This document shows positions 27,924 to 36,479 of a stretch of 64,000 bases of DNA, in pieces. The translations under genes were made by a program, and so were the position numbers. Below the pieces are notes generated by a model. The model made no database searches. It was given only the letters and a program-made list of their open reading frames with translations, and was not told where the DNA came from. Within the stretch, counting starts at the first letter, position 1; every line of letters begins with the position of its first letter. The stretch covers positions 1 through 64,000 of the forward strand of contig CAWFLD010000010.1 of assembly GCA_963816555.1 (NCBI GenBank), given 5' to 3'. Source of the stretch: Lutibaculum sp963816555. Its GTDB lineage: Bacteria; Pseudomonadota; Alphaproteobacteria; Rhizobiales; Tepidamorphaceae.

Positions 27924-28268
27924 CCGCCGCTCCATGTTCGTGCGCTTTGGGGGCAGACTCCTCCCGATGGCGGGGCAGGCCTCTGCCGCCGCCCGGGAAG
28001 GCTCTCACTCGTGGTGAGGTGTCGTCCGCCGCACAAAATGTCGTATCCGACGGAAAAAAACCTACTATATGCCCAGACTCAGCGACAACCCTGCATCAAC
28101 CTTTGATAAAGGATTTTCCCCAGAAAGCCGCAAAGTGATTCGCAAGGGCAACACCTGACGCTGGGGCAGGGCCCGCGTTGACCGGCGCGCCCGAAATCCC
28201 GTATTCTCACCGTCTTCCGTGCCGCATCGTTGCGGCACGTTCTGTTTCAAGCCTTGGGACATCTTGTC
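27924..28268. promoter_or_regulatory. Divergent gcrA-argD intergenic region with a leader hairpin before argD
   Basis: This 345-bp AT-richer gap has no convincing ORF. GANTC sites occur at 28076-28080 and 28137-28141; on the gcrA strand the first sits just before a TATAGT-like -10 (28064-28069). A perfect stem CGTGCCGCA/TGCGGCACG with tetraloop TCGT (28218-28239) lies 30 bp before the argD start and is followed by TTCTGTTTC. It could be an argD attenuator or a 5' stabiliser. Confidence 0.45.
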
Positions 28269-29467
28269 GTGTCGGACGCTCTGTACCCGACCTTTGCGCG
28301 GGCTCCACTCTCATTCGAGCGGGGCGAAGGCGCCCGCCTGTTCACGGCTGGCGGCGACGCCTATCTCGACTTCACGGCCGGGATCGCCGTCAACTCGCTC
28401 GGCCACTGCCATCCCCACCTCGTCGAGGCCCTGAAGGGCCAGGCGGAGAAGGTCTGGCACGTCTCCAACCTGTTCGAGATCCCGGGCCAGTCCCGCCTCG
28501 CCGAGCGCCTGGTGGAGGCGACCTTCGCCGACCGCGTGTTCTTCGCCAATTCCGGCGCCGAGGCGCTCGAGTGCGCGATCAAGACCGCGCGCCGCTACCA
28601 CTACGTCGAGGGCGCGCCCGAGCGCTACGGCATCATCACCTTCGAGGGCGCCTTCCACGGCCGCACCATGGCGACGATCGCCGCCGGCGGCCAGGCGAAG
28701 TATCTCGAGGGCTTCGGGCCGAAGCTCGACGGCTTCGACCAGGTGCCGTTCGGCGACCTGAAGGCGGTGCGCGAGGCGGTCGGGCCGCAGACGGCGGCGA
28801 TCCTGATCGAGCCGATCCAGGGCGAGGGCGGCCTGCGGCCGGCCGAGACGGGCTTCCTCAAGGGCCTGCGCCAGCTCTGCGACGAGCACGGCCTGCTCCT
28901 GGTCTTCGACGAGGTGCAGTGCGGCGTCGGGCGCACCGGCAAGCTGTTCGCCTACGAGTGGTCGGGCGTCGAGCCCGACATCATGGCGGTCGCCAAGGGC
29001 ATCGGCGGCGGCTTCCCGCTCGGCGCCTGCCTCGCCACCGAGGAGGCCGGCGAAGGGCATGACGCCCGGCACGCACGGCACGACCTTCGGCGGCAACCCG
29101 CTCGCCATGGCGGTCGGCAACGCGGTGCTCGACGTCATCCTGGCGCCGGGCTTCCTGCAGCACGTGCAGGACATCGGGCTGCGGCTGCGCCAGGGGCTCG
29201 CCCGCATCGTCGACAGCCATCCCGGCGTCATCGAGGAGGTGCGCGGCACCGGGCTGATGCTCGGCCTCAAGAGCCGCGTCGCCAACAAGGACCTCGTCTC
29301 GGCGCTGCGCGACGAGCACATGCTGACGGTCGCCGCCGGCGACAACGTCGTGCGGCTCCTGCCGCCGCTGATCATCGAGCGAGGCCGAAGTGGACGAGGC
29401 GCTCGACAAGCTCGACCGCGCCTGCCAGGCCCTCGAGGCCGCCACCAGTACGCAAGGTGCTGCATGA
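28269..29467 (+). CDS. argD: Acetylornithine aminotransferase (two frameshifts)
   Basis: PLP enzyme of arginine synthesis converting N-acetylglutamate semialdehyde to N-acetylornithine; it can also serve in lysine synthesis. The GTG start at 28269 (SDALYPTFARAPLSFERGEG) matches family N-termini. Visible are DFTAGIAVNSLGHCHPHL, FANSGAEALECAIKTAR, the PLP Asp in LLVFDEVQCGVGRTG and the PLP Lys in MAVAKGIGGGFPLGA. Surplus bases near 29058 (before MTPGTHGTTFGGNPLA) and 29384 (LPPLIIE/EVDEALDKL) break the frame. Restored, the protein ends at 29467, overlapping argF by 4 bp. Confidence 0.93.
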
Positions 29468-30386
29468 TGAACGACACGCCCCGTCACTTCGTGGACCTGA
29501 CGGAGATTTCGCCCGGGCGACCTGCGGCGCGATCATCGAGTCCAGCCGCGCGATGAAGGCCGAGGGCCGCAACGCCGCGCGCCCGCTCGAGGGCCGCACG
29601 CTGGCGATGATCTTCGACAAGCCGTCGACGCGGACCCGCGTCTCCTTCGACGTCGGCATGCGCCAGCTCGGCGGCGAGGCGATCTTCCTGACCGGCAAGG
29701 AGATGCAGCTCGGCCGCGGCGAGACGATCGCCGACACCGCGCGCGTCCTGTCGCGCTTCGTCGACGCGATCATGATCCGGCTGCTCGAGCACGAGGACGT
29801 GCAGGAGCTCGCCCGGCACGCCAGCGTCCCCGTGATCAACGGCCTGACCCGGCTGTCGCATCCCTGCCAGATCATGGCCGACGTCATGACCTTCGAGGAG
29901 CACCGCGGGCCGATCGCCGGCCGCACGGTGACCTGGACCGGCGACTGCAACAACGTCACGGCGTCGTGGATCCACGCCGCCGCGCGCTTCGACTTCAAGC
30001 TCCGCATCGCGGCGCCCAAGAAGCTCAGGCCGCGCCGCGACCTGATGGACTGGATCGAGCGCGAGAAGGTGAAGGTGTCGCTCCACGACGACCCGTTCGA
30101 GGCCGTCGACGGCGCCGACTGCGTCGTCACCGACACCTGGGTCTCGATGGGCGACGAGGGCGCCGAGCGGCGCCACAACCTGCTGAAGCCCTACCAGGTG
30201 AACGAGCGCCTGATGAAGGCGGCGAGCCCCGACGCGATCTTCATGCACTGCCTGCCGGCGCACCGCGGCGAGGAGGTGACCGACGAGGTGATGGACGGGC
30301 CGCAGTCGGTGGTGTTCGACGAGGCGGAGAACCGGCTGCACGCGCAGAAGGGCATCCTCGCCTGGTGCCTGGAAGGCAGGGCCTGA
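29464..30386 (+). CDS. argF: Ornithine carbamoyltransferase (frameshifted near the N-terminus)
   Basis: Makes citrulline from ornithine and carbamoyl phosphate. After MMNDTPRHFVDLTEIS, two surplus bases at about 29518-29545 separate the start from the rest. The remaining frame is intact, with the carbamoyl-phosphate loop KPSTRTRVSFDVGM, NGLTRLSHPCQIMADVMT and the catalytic MHCLPAHRGEEVTDEV. Its stop overlaps the hslO start (TGATG), so argD-argF-hslO form one coupled operon. Confidence 0.93.
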
Positions 30387-31370
30387 TGGCTTCACCGGCC
30401 GACCTGCCGGAGATCGTCCTCGATACGGCCGCCGACGACCTGATCCTGCCGTTCGCGGTCGAGGGGCTGGACGTGCGCGGCCGCGTCGTGCGGCTCGGCT
30501 CGGCGATCGACAGCATCCTCGACCGGCACGGCTATCCCGAGCCGGTGGCGGCGCTCCTGGCCGAGGCGGTGGCGCTGACGCTGCTGCTCGGCTCGTCGCT
30601 CAAGTTCGAGGGGCGGTTCATCCTGCAGGCGCAGACCGACGGGCCGGTGTCGCTCGTGGTCGCCGACCTGACGGTGCCGGGCACGATCCGCGGCTATGCG
30701 AGCTTCGACGCGGACGCGGTCGCGCGCCAGGAGCCGGGCGAGGACCTGCCGCAGCGCCTGCTCGGCAAGGGCCATCTCGCGATGACCGTCGATCCCGGCG
30801 GCAACATGCGCCGCTACCAGGGCATCGTCGCCCTCGACGGCGTGACGCTGCAGGAGGCCGCGCACACCTATTTCCGCCAGTCCGAGCAGATCCCGACCAC
30901 GGTGCGCGTCTCGGCCGGTCCGATCTATCGCGGCGGCGAGGCGCCTGCGCACCGGCTGGCGCGCCGGCGGCATCATCATCCAGCACATGCCGGAAGGCGG
31001 CCCCGGCCGCTCCGCGGACCTGCACCCGGGCGACGCGCCGGAGGGCGCCGAGATCCACGAGGTGGAGGAGCCGGACGAGTGGACGGAGGCGCGGCTGCTG
31101 CTCGAGACGGTCGAGATGCACGAGCTGCTCGATCCCTCGATCGCGGTCGGCCGCCTGCTTCTCCGCCTCTACCACGAGCGCGGCGTGCGCGTGTTCGACC
31201 CCATCGAGGTCGTCGAGGACTGCACCTGCTCACGCGAGAAGATCCTCAACGTGCTGCGCGGCTTCGACGAGGCGGAGCGGCGCGAGATGGTGACGGACGA
31301 CGGCAAGATCGAGGTGACGTGCGAGTTCTGCTCGGCGCACTACGAGATCGATCCCGAGGAGCTCGGCTGA
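30386..31370 (+). CDS. hslO: Redox-regulated chaperone Hsp33 (one frameshift)
   Basis: Holding chaperone activated by oxidation and heat. About 327 residues after repair of one surplus base near 30958. The start MASPADLPEIVLDTAADDLI overlaps the argF stop. The zinc-binding redox switch is visible as DCTCSREK and VTCEFCSAHY (CxC plus CxxC) at the C-terminus. Pairing with argF is common in alphaproteobacteria. Confidence 0.92.
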
Positions 31371-31389
31371 GGAGGAGGCCCGAGGCGGC

Positions 31390-32559
31390 TCAGGCCGCCG
31401 CCTTCGCCTGCTCGATCATCCGGTCGAGGAACCGGTCGCAGGCGTCGAGCTCCGAGATCTCGATGAACTCGTCGGGCTTGTGCGCCTGGGCGATGTCGCC
31501 GGGGCCGCAGACGATCGTCGGCGCGCCCTGCGCCTGGAAGACGCCGCCCTCGGTCGCGAAGGATACCGTGTGCGTCTCGTTGCGCCCGGCACAGCGCATG
31601 GCGAGCCGCTCCGCCGCCGAGCCCGGCTGCGGCTTCAGCCCTTCGACATGCACCATCCGCTCCGTGACGATGTCGGCCTCCGGCGCCACCGTCCTCAGCT
31701 TCGGCAGGACGGTCTCGCGCACGAAGCGCTCGTAGCGCGCCCGCATCGCGTCGACGTCGGTCCCCGGCAGCCCCCGTATCTCCCAGGTGAAGCGGCACGA
31801 GCTCGGGACGATGTTCACGGCGGTGCCGCCGGAGATCGTCCCGACATGCACCGTCGTGTAGGGCGGATCGAAGCGGCCGGACGGATCGCCCGCCGCGATC
31901 GCCTCTTCGCGCATCGCGACGATCTCGCCGATCAGCTCGCTCGCCGCGATGACCGCGTTCGCGCCCTTGTGGATGTTCGCCGAGTGCGACGCGCGGCCGG
32001 TGATGGTCGTCGTGAAGTCGCTGATGCTCTTGTGCGCGTCGACCACGTTCATCGTCGTCGGCTCGCCGACCACCACCGCCGCCGGCATCGGATGGGCCAC
32101 GCCGAGGGCGTTCACGAGGCTCTGCACGCCCTCGCAGCCGAGCTCCTCGTCATAGGAGAAGGCGAGGTGGATCGGCTTGCTCAGCCCGGCCGCCAGGAAG
32201 TCCGGCACCTTCGCGAGGCAGCAGGCGAGGAAGCCCTTCATGTCGGCGGAGCCGCGGCCGTACAGCCGCCCGTCCCGCTCGGTCAGGGTGAACGGGTCGC
32301 TCTTCCAGGTCTGGTCGGTCACCGGCACGCAGTCGGTGTGGCCGGACAGGGCGATGCCGCCGGCCTCGCTCGGCCCGATCGTCGCGAACAGGTTCGCCTT
32401 GTCGCGCTCCGGGCTGAAGAACAGCGAGGACGCGATACCGTAGCCCTCGAGATAGTCGCGGACATAGTCGATCAGGGGAAGGTTCGTCTTGGCGCTGGTC
32501 GTGTCGAAGGCCACGAGGCGGGCAAGGATGTCGCGGGCAGAAGGGGCGGCTGCGGCCAA
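31390..32559 (-). CDS. argE: Acetylornithine deacetylase, ArgE/M20 family
   Basis: Zinc hydrolase releasing ornithine from N-acetylornithine. TTG at 32559 is the best start: caaggaattccagac precedes it and the protein becomes 389 residues, normal for ArgE; the longer upstream frame has no family similarity. Metal and catalytic motifs are SGHTDCVPV, GRGSADMKGF, SYDEELGCEG and VVGEPT. It is convergent with the argDF-hslO operon, in keeping with arginine synthesis. Confidence 0.88.
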   Translation of the reverse strand: MAAAAPSARDILARLVAFDTTSAKTNLPLIDYVRDYLEGYGIASSLFFSPERDKANLFATIGPSEAGGIALSGHTDCVPVTDQTWKSDPFTLTERDGRLYGRGSADMKGFLACCLAKVPDFLAAGLSKPIHLAFSYDEELGCEGVQSLVNALGVAHPMPAAVVVGEPTTMNVVDAHKSISDFTTTITGRASHSANIHKGANAVIAASELIGEIVAMREEAIAAGDPSGRFDPPYTTVHVGTISGGTAVNIVPSSCRFTWEIRGLPGTDVDAMRARYERFVRETVLPKLRTVAPEADIVTERMVHVEGLKPQPGSAAERLAMRCAGRNETHTVSFATEGGVFQAQGAPTIVCGPGDIAQAHKPDEFIEISELDACDRFLDRMIEQAKAAA

Positions 32560-32739
32560 GTCTGGAATTCCTTGTGGGCTGGGTCGGCGGGCTCTGAGCG
32601 CGACACTAGCGTTTCGCTGCCCTGCGGCAAAGGCATGGGCGGGCCCGCATCGAGCGCGTTCCGGCCCGATTGTCTCCGCATGATCCCGGCTCGGTGGCAA
32701 AGGGAGTGGAGGCCGAAGCGGCCGGGAGTGAACCCCAGG

Positions 32740-32786
32740 TGATCGTGCGCGCCACGGCCTTCAGGCCGCGGTCGAGATCGGCGGCG
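32740..32786. repeat. Chimeric repeat of the apaG and metZ 3' ends
   Basis: Positions 32753-32786 are identical over 34 bp to 33899-33932, the last codons of metZ (LDRGLKAV). The 12 bp just before them (32740-32751) equal 33507-33518, the last codons of apaG. The two parts, 380 bp apart in the gene cluster, are joined with one base between. No gene is recognised in the rest of 32560-32852. Confidence 0.7.
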
Positions 32787-32852
32787 TGATCCACGTCAAT
32801 CGCTGCGGCAGGCCGCAGGTCTAGGCTCCGACGCGGGAGGAGTCGCGCCGCC

Positions 32853-33509
32853 ATGCTGCCCTTTACCCGGGACGCGTTTCTCGACGTTTTCGCCGACTAC
32901 AACGCCGCGCTGTGGCCGGCGGCGGTCGCGGCCTATCTCGCCGCGGCGGTTTCGGTCGTCCTCGTCTTACGCCATCCGGAGCACGCCGGGCGGCCGGTCG
33001 GCTGGCTCCTCGCCCTCATGTGGGCGTGGACCGGCATCGCCTATCACGGCCTCTATTTCTCCGGGATCAACCCGGCAGCCTACGTCTTCGCCGGCCTGTT
33101 CGTCCTGCAGGCGGTGCTCTTCGCGCTTGCCGGCGGACGCGGCCTGCGCTTCGGCCGGGTGCGTGGCGGCCGCGCCGTCGCGGCGGCCGCGCTGATCCTC
33201 TACGCGGGCGTCCTCTATCCCCTCGTCGGGCTCGTCGCGGGACATGCCGCCGCGGAGCTGCCGCTCTTCGGGATCACGCCGTGTCCGCTCACGATCTTCA
33301 CCTTCGGGATCCTGCTGCTCGCCACCCCGCCTGCACCGCTCCGGCTCCTCGCGGTGCCTTTCCTCTGGGCTGTCGTGGGAGGAAGCGCGGCAATACTGCT
33401 CGGCATCCCGCAGGACTGGGTGCTGCCGCTCGCCGGGCTCGCCGCCGCGGCAGACCTGTTCGTCGGCCGCCGCTCGCGCACGGCCCGCGCGGAAGGACAC
33501 CTCAGTTGA
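32853..33509 (+). CDS. DUF6064 family membrane protein
   Basis: A 218-residue inner-membrane protein of unknown function. It begins MLPFTRDAFLDVFADYNAAL and has about six or seven hydrophobic segments, for example VAAYLAAAVSVVLVL, AAYVFAGLFVLQAVLFALAG and LRLLAVPFLWAVVGGSAAIL. The motif GITPCPLTIFTFGILLL is characteristic of this family. It overlaps the 3' end of apaG by 8 bp on the opposite strand. There is no good ribosome site other than gcgggaggag about 17 bp before the ATG. Confidence 0.78.
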   Translation: MLPFTRDAFLDVFADYNAALWPAAVAAYLAAAVSVVLVLRHPEHAGRPVGWLLALMWAWTGIAYHGLYFSGINPAAYVFAGLFVLQAVLFALAGGRGLRFGRVRGGRAVAAAALILYAGVLYPLVGLVAGHAAAELPLFGITPCPLTIFTFGILLLATPPAPLRLLAVPFLWAVVGGSAAILLGIPQDWVLPLAGLAAAADLFVGRRSRTARAEGHLS

Positions 33510-33894
33510 TCGTGCGCGAGGCGTCCGGGGCGTCGAGCGAGAAGGTCGGCACCTCGATCTCGAAGCGCTCGCCCTCGTCGGTGATCATCTCGTAGGCGCC
33601 GGACATCACGCCGGAGGTGGTGTTGAGCGGCACGCCGCTCGTGTAGCGGAAGGAGTCGGAGGGGCCGAGCATCGGCTGCTCGCCGACCACGCCCGGTCCC
33701 GCCACGTCCATCCGCTTGCCGTGCGCGTCGATGATCATCCAGCGCCGGCTGAGAAGCTGCACCGTCTCGTGGCCGAGATTGGTGATCTCGATCGTGTAGG
33801 TCCAGAAATGGGCGCTCTGGTCGGGGTCCGACCGCTCGGGACAATAGGCCGGCTCGACCGTCACCTCGATGTCCCGTGTCAGCGCCCGGTACAT
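33502..33894 (-). CDS. apaG: ApaG (Co2+/Mg2+ efflux-linked) domain protein
   Basis: A 130-residue protein with the immunoglobulin-like ApaG fold; its role is unresolved, and links to Co2+ resistance and Ap4A metabolism come from other bacteria. Visible motifs are FWTYTIEITNLGHETVQLLS, RRWMIIDAHG and the GVPLNTTSGVMSGAYEM segment. It starts 1 bp after the metZ stop (33896), so both share the SAM-II-controlled transcript. Confidence 0.93.
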   Translation of the reverse strand: MYRALTRDIEVTVEPAYCPERSDPDQSAHFWTYTIEITNLGHETVQLLSRRWMIIDAHGKRMDVAGPGVVGEQPMLGPSDSFRYTSGVPLNTTSGVMSGAYEMITDEGERFEIEVPTFSLDAPDASRTIN

Positions 33895-33895
33895 G

Positions 33896-35092
33896 TCACA
33901 CGGCCTTCAGGCCGCGGTCGAGATCGGCGGCGAGGTCCGCCGGATCCTCGAGACCGACCGACAGCCGCAGGAGGCCGTCGCCGATGCCGAGATCGGCGCG
34001 GGCCTCCGGGGTGAGCCGCTGGTGGGTCGTCGTCGCGGGGTGGGTGACGAGGCTCTTGGCGTCGCCGAGATTGTTCGAGATCTTGATGACCTTGAGGGCG
34101 TTGCAGAAGCGGAAGGCCGCCTCCTTGCCGCCCTCGACCTCGATCGCCAGCATCGGGCCGCCGTCGCGCATCTGGCGCTTCGCGATCTCGTGGTCGGGGT
34201 GGTCGCTGCGGCCGGGATAGAGGAGCTTCGCGATGCCCGGCTTGCCGGCGAGGTGGTCGGCGAGGCGCGCGGCCGAGGAGACCTGCCGGTCGACCCGCAG
34301 CTGAAGCGTCTCGAGGCCCTTCAGGAGCACCCAGGCGTTGAAGGGGCTCATCGAGGGGCCGGTGTGCCGGTAGAAGTCCTTGAGCTCGTTCGCCACGAAT
34401 TCCTCGCTGCCGAGGATGATCCCGCCGAGGCAACGCCCCTGGCCGTCGATATGTTTCGTCGCGGAATAGACCACGACATCGGCACCGAGATCGAGGGGGC
34501 GCTGGCCGAGCGGCGTTGCGAAGACGTTGTCGACCGTGACGCGGGCCCCGTTCTCCTTCGCGATGTCGCAGATCGCCTTGAGGTCGAGGACCTGCAGCGT
34601 CGGGTTGGTCGGCGTCTCCAGGAAGAACAGCCGGGTCTCCGGCCGCACCGCCTTGCGCCACGCGTCGAGGTCGGTGCCGTCGACCACGGTCGAGGAGACG
34701 CCGAAGCGCGGCAGCAGGTCCTGGATGATGTAGAGGCACGAGCCGAACAGGGCGCGCGAGGCGACGACGTGGTCGCCGGCCTTGAGCTGGCACATCAGCG
34801 CGGCGTGCACCGCGGCCATGCCGCTCGCCGTCGCGCGGGCGGCCTCGGCGCCCTCGATGCGGCACATGCGCTCTTCCAGCATGCCGACCGTGGGGTTGGC
34901 GTAGCGGGAGTAGACGAAGCCCGGCGCCTCGCCCTTGAAGCGCGCCTCGGCGGCCTCGGCGGTGTCGTAGACGAAGCCGGAATTGAGGAAGATCGCCTCG
35001 GACGTCTCGCCGAACTGGCTGCGGACGGTGCCGCCGTGCACGAGCTCGGTGGCGAGGCCGAAGGTGGCGTCGTGGTCGGGAAAGTCGTTCAA
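33896..35092 (-). CDS. metZ: O-succinylhomoserine sulfhydrylase
   Basis: PLP enzyme making homocysteine directly from an acylated homoserine and sulfide. The 398-residue protein starts at TTG 35092 after cggaggcaccctc. Cys/Met-metabolism PLP motifs: FVYSRYANPTVGMLEERM, ASGMAAVHAAL, and the PLP lysine in VVYSATKHIDGQGRCLGG, followed by SLVTHPATTTHQRL. The upstream SAM-II riboswitch confirms a methionine role. The homoserine acyltransferase here is of the MetX type, so the acyl group used in vivo (acetyl or succinyl) should be checked. Confidence 0.93.
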   Translation of the reverse strand: MNDFPDHDATFGLATELVHGGTVRSQFGETSEAIFLNSGFVYDTAEAAEARFKGEAPGFVYSRYANPTVGMLEERMCRIEGAEAARATASGMAAVHAALMCQLKAGDHVVASRALFGSCLYIIQDLLPRFGVSSTVVDGTDLDAWRKAVRPETRLFFLETPTNPTLQVLDLKAICDIAKENGARVTVDNVFATPLGQRPLDLGADVVVYSATKHIDGQGRCLGGIILGSEEFVANELKDFYRHTGPSMSPFNAWVLLKGLETLQLRVDRQVSSAARLADHLAGKPGIAKLLYPGRSDHPDHEIAKRQMRDGGPMLAIEVEGGKEAAFRFCNALKVIKISNNLGDAKSLVTHPATTTHQRLTPEARADLGIGDGLLRLSVGLEDPADLAADLDRGLKAV

Positions 35093-35122
35093 GAGGGTGC
35101 CTCCGATGGAGGGCCGGGTACG

Positions 35123-35162
35123 AAAAAGCCCGGTCGACGCGTGGATAACGGCGTCTCCGGGC
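35123..35162 (-). terminator. Intrinsic terminator between SAM-II aptamer and metZ
   Basis: On the minus strand: GCCCGG-A-GACGC, loop CGTTATCCAC, GCGTC-GA-CCGGGC, then TTTTT. It lies 13 nt after the riboswitch and 30 nt before the metZ start, the position of an expression platform. Confidence 0.85.
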
Positions 35163-35175
35163 CCGTCGCGCCCGA

Positions 35176-35229
35176 CCTTTTAGCGAGTTGTTTTACGTGG
35201 CTGCAAGCCGGCCGGCCCAAATCACCACG
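35176..35229 (-). ncRNA. SAM-II riboswitch
   Basis: The minus strand reads CGTGGTGATTTGG, a short GC-rich arm, GCTTGCAGCCACG, then TAAAACAACTCGCTAAAAGG. These are the conserved H-type pseudoknot elements of the SAM-II (metA-element) aptamer of alphaproteobacteria: the GTGATTT loop, the CTTGCAGCCACG strand and the CGCTAAA core. It precedes metZ and apaG and should lower their expression when S-adenosylmethionine is abundant. Confidence 0.93.
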
Positions 35230-35322
35230 GACGATCGCATTTCTCTGCCCCAGCCCCGCCTTGGCGTCAAGCGTGCGCTCGGCTAAAGGTGCGTGCCTGG
35301 CATCGGGGGCATTCGGCACGAC

Positions 35323-36426
35323 ATGGATCTCAAGGCGGCCGCGGGCATGCAGGGCATTCTTCCCGCGCACCACATCCAGGATCTTCTCGAAACGGGCGGC
35401 ATCCGCACCGACGGCGCGCCGGCGCCCGACCAGGTGCAGCCGGCGAGCCTCGACCTGCGGCTCGGCCGCGTCGCCTACCGCGTGCGGGCGAGCTTCCTGC
35501 CGGGGCCGCGGCGCAGCGTCGGCGAGCGCGTCGCCGACCTCGCCATGCACGAGATCGACCTGACGAACGGCGCCGTGCTGGAGACGGGCTGCGTCTACAT
35601 CGTGCCGCTGCTGGAAAGCCTCGACCTCCCCGCCGACATCGCCGCCGACGCCAACCCGAAAAGCTCGACGGGACGCCTCGACGTCTTCACCCGCGTCATC
35701 GCCGACCGCGCCCGCGCCTTCGACACGATGGAGGCGGGCTATTCCGGCCCGCTCTATCTCGAGATCAGCCCGCGCACCTTCCCCGTCCTCGTGCGCACCG
35801 GCTCGCGGCTGTCGCAGATCCGCTTCCGCATCGGCCGCGCCACGCTCGGCGACGAGGAGACGCGGGCGCTCGACGCGGCGGAGCGGCTGGTGGCGGGGGG
35901 CGAGCCCGACATCTCCGGCGGCATCGCGGTCAGCGTCGACCTGAAGGGGCAGGGCGGCGTCGTCGGCTACCGGGCGAAGCGGCACACCGGCGTGATCGAC
36001 GTCGACCGGCGCGACGGCTACGCGGTCCAGGAGTTCTGGGACAGGCTCGAGACCGGCAACGGGACGCTGATCCTCGATCCCAACGAGTTCTACATCCTCG
36101 CCTCCAAGGAGGCCGTGCACGTGCCGCCGAGCTTCGCGGCCGAGATGGTGCCGTTCGATCCGCTGGTCGGCGAGTTCCGCGTCCACTATGCCGGGTTCTT
36201 CGACCCCGGCTTCGGCCACGCGGAGGCGGGCGGCCACGGCAGCCGCGCCGTCCTCGAGGTGCGCTCGCGCGAGGTGCCGTTCATCCTGGAGGACGGCCAG
36301 ACGGTCGGCCGCCTCGTCTACGAGCGGCTGACGGAGCGGCCCGCGACGCTCTACGGCAGGGACATCGGCTCGCACTACCAGGCGCAGGGCCTGAAGCTGT
36401 CGAAGCACTTCCGGGCGGAGGGCTGA
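35323..36426 (+). CDS. dcd: Double-length dCTP deaminase
   Basis: Deaminates dCTP to dUTP for thymidylate supply. Alphaproteobacteria carry a protein of about 360-380 residues with two Dcd-like halves, and this fits (367 residues from ATG 35323; GTG 35293 is also possible). The first half has the catalytic ANPKSSTGRLDVFTRVI and AGYSGPLYLEISPRTFPVLV. The second repeats the layout (AGFFDPGFGHAEAGGHGSRA, PFILEDGQTVGRLVYERL) but lacks the SSxGRL core. It is divergent from the metZ leader. Confidence 0.88.
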   Translation: MDLKAAAGMQGILPAHHIQDLLETGGIRTDGAPAPDQVQPASLDLRLGRVAYRVRASFLPGPRRSVGERVADLAMHEIDLTNGAVLETGCVYIVPLLESLDLPADIAADANPKSSTGRLDVFTRVIADRARAFDTMEAGYSGPLYLEISPRTFPVLVRTGSRLSQIRFRIGRATLGDEETRALDAAERLVAGGEPDISGGIAVSVDLKGQGGVVGYRAKRHTGVIDVDRRDGYAVQEFWDRLETGNGTLILDPNEFYILASKEAVHVPPSFAAEMVPFDPLVGEFRVHYAGFFDPGFGHAEAGGHGSRAVLEVRSREVPFILEDGQTVGRLVYERLTERPATLYGRDIGSHYQAQGLKLSKHFRAEG

Positions 36427-36479
36427 CGGGAGGCCCTCGTAAACCCGCCGTTCACCGTGTTTCCCGGAGGATCGGCCGC

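Noticed and set aside
28230..30386. A 718-residue argD-argF fusion.
   Set aside because: Produced by frame breaks in both genes; the restored genes overlap by only 4 bp and have normal lengths.
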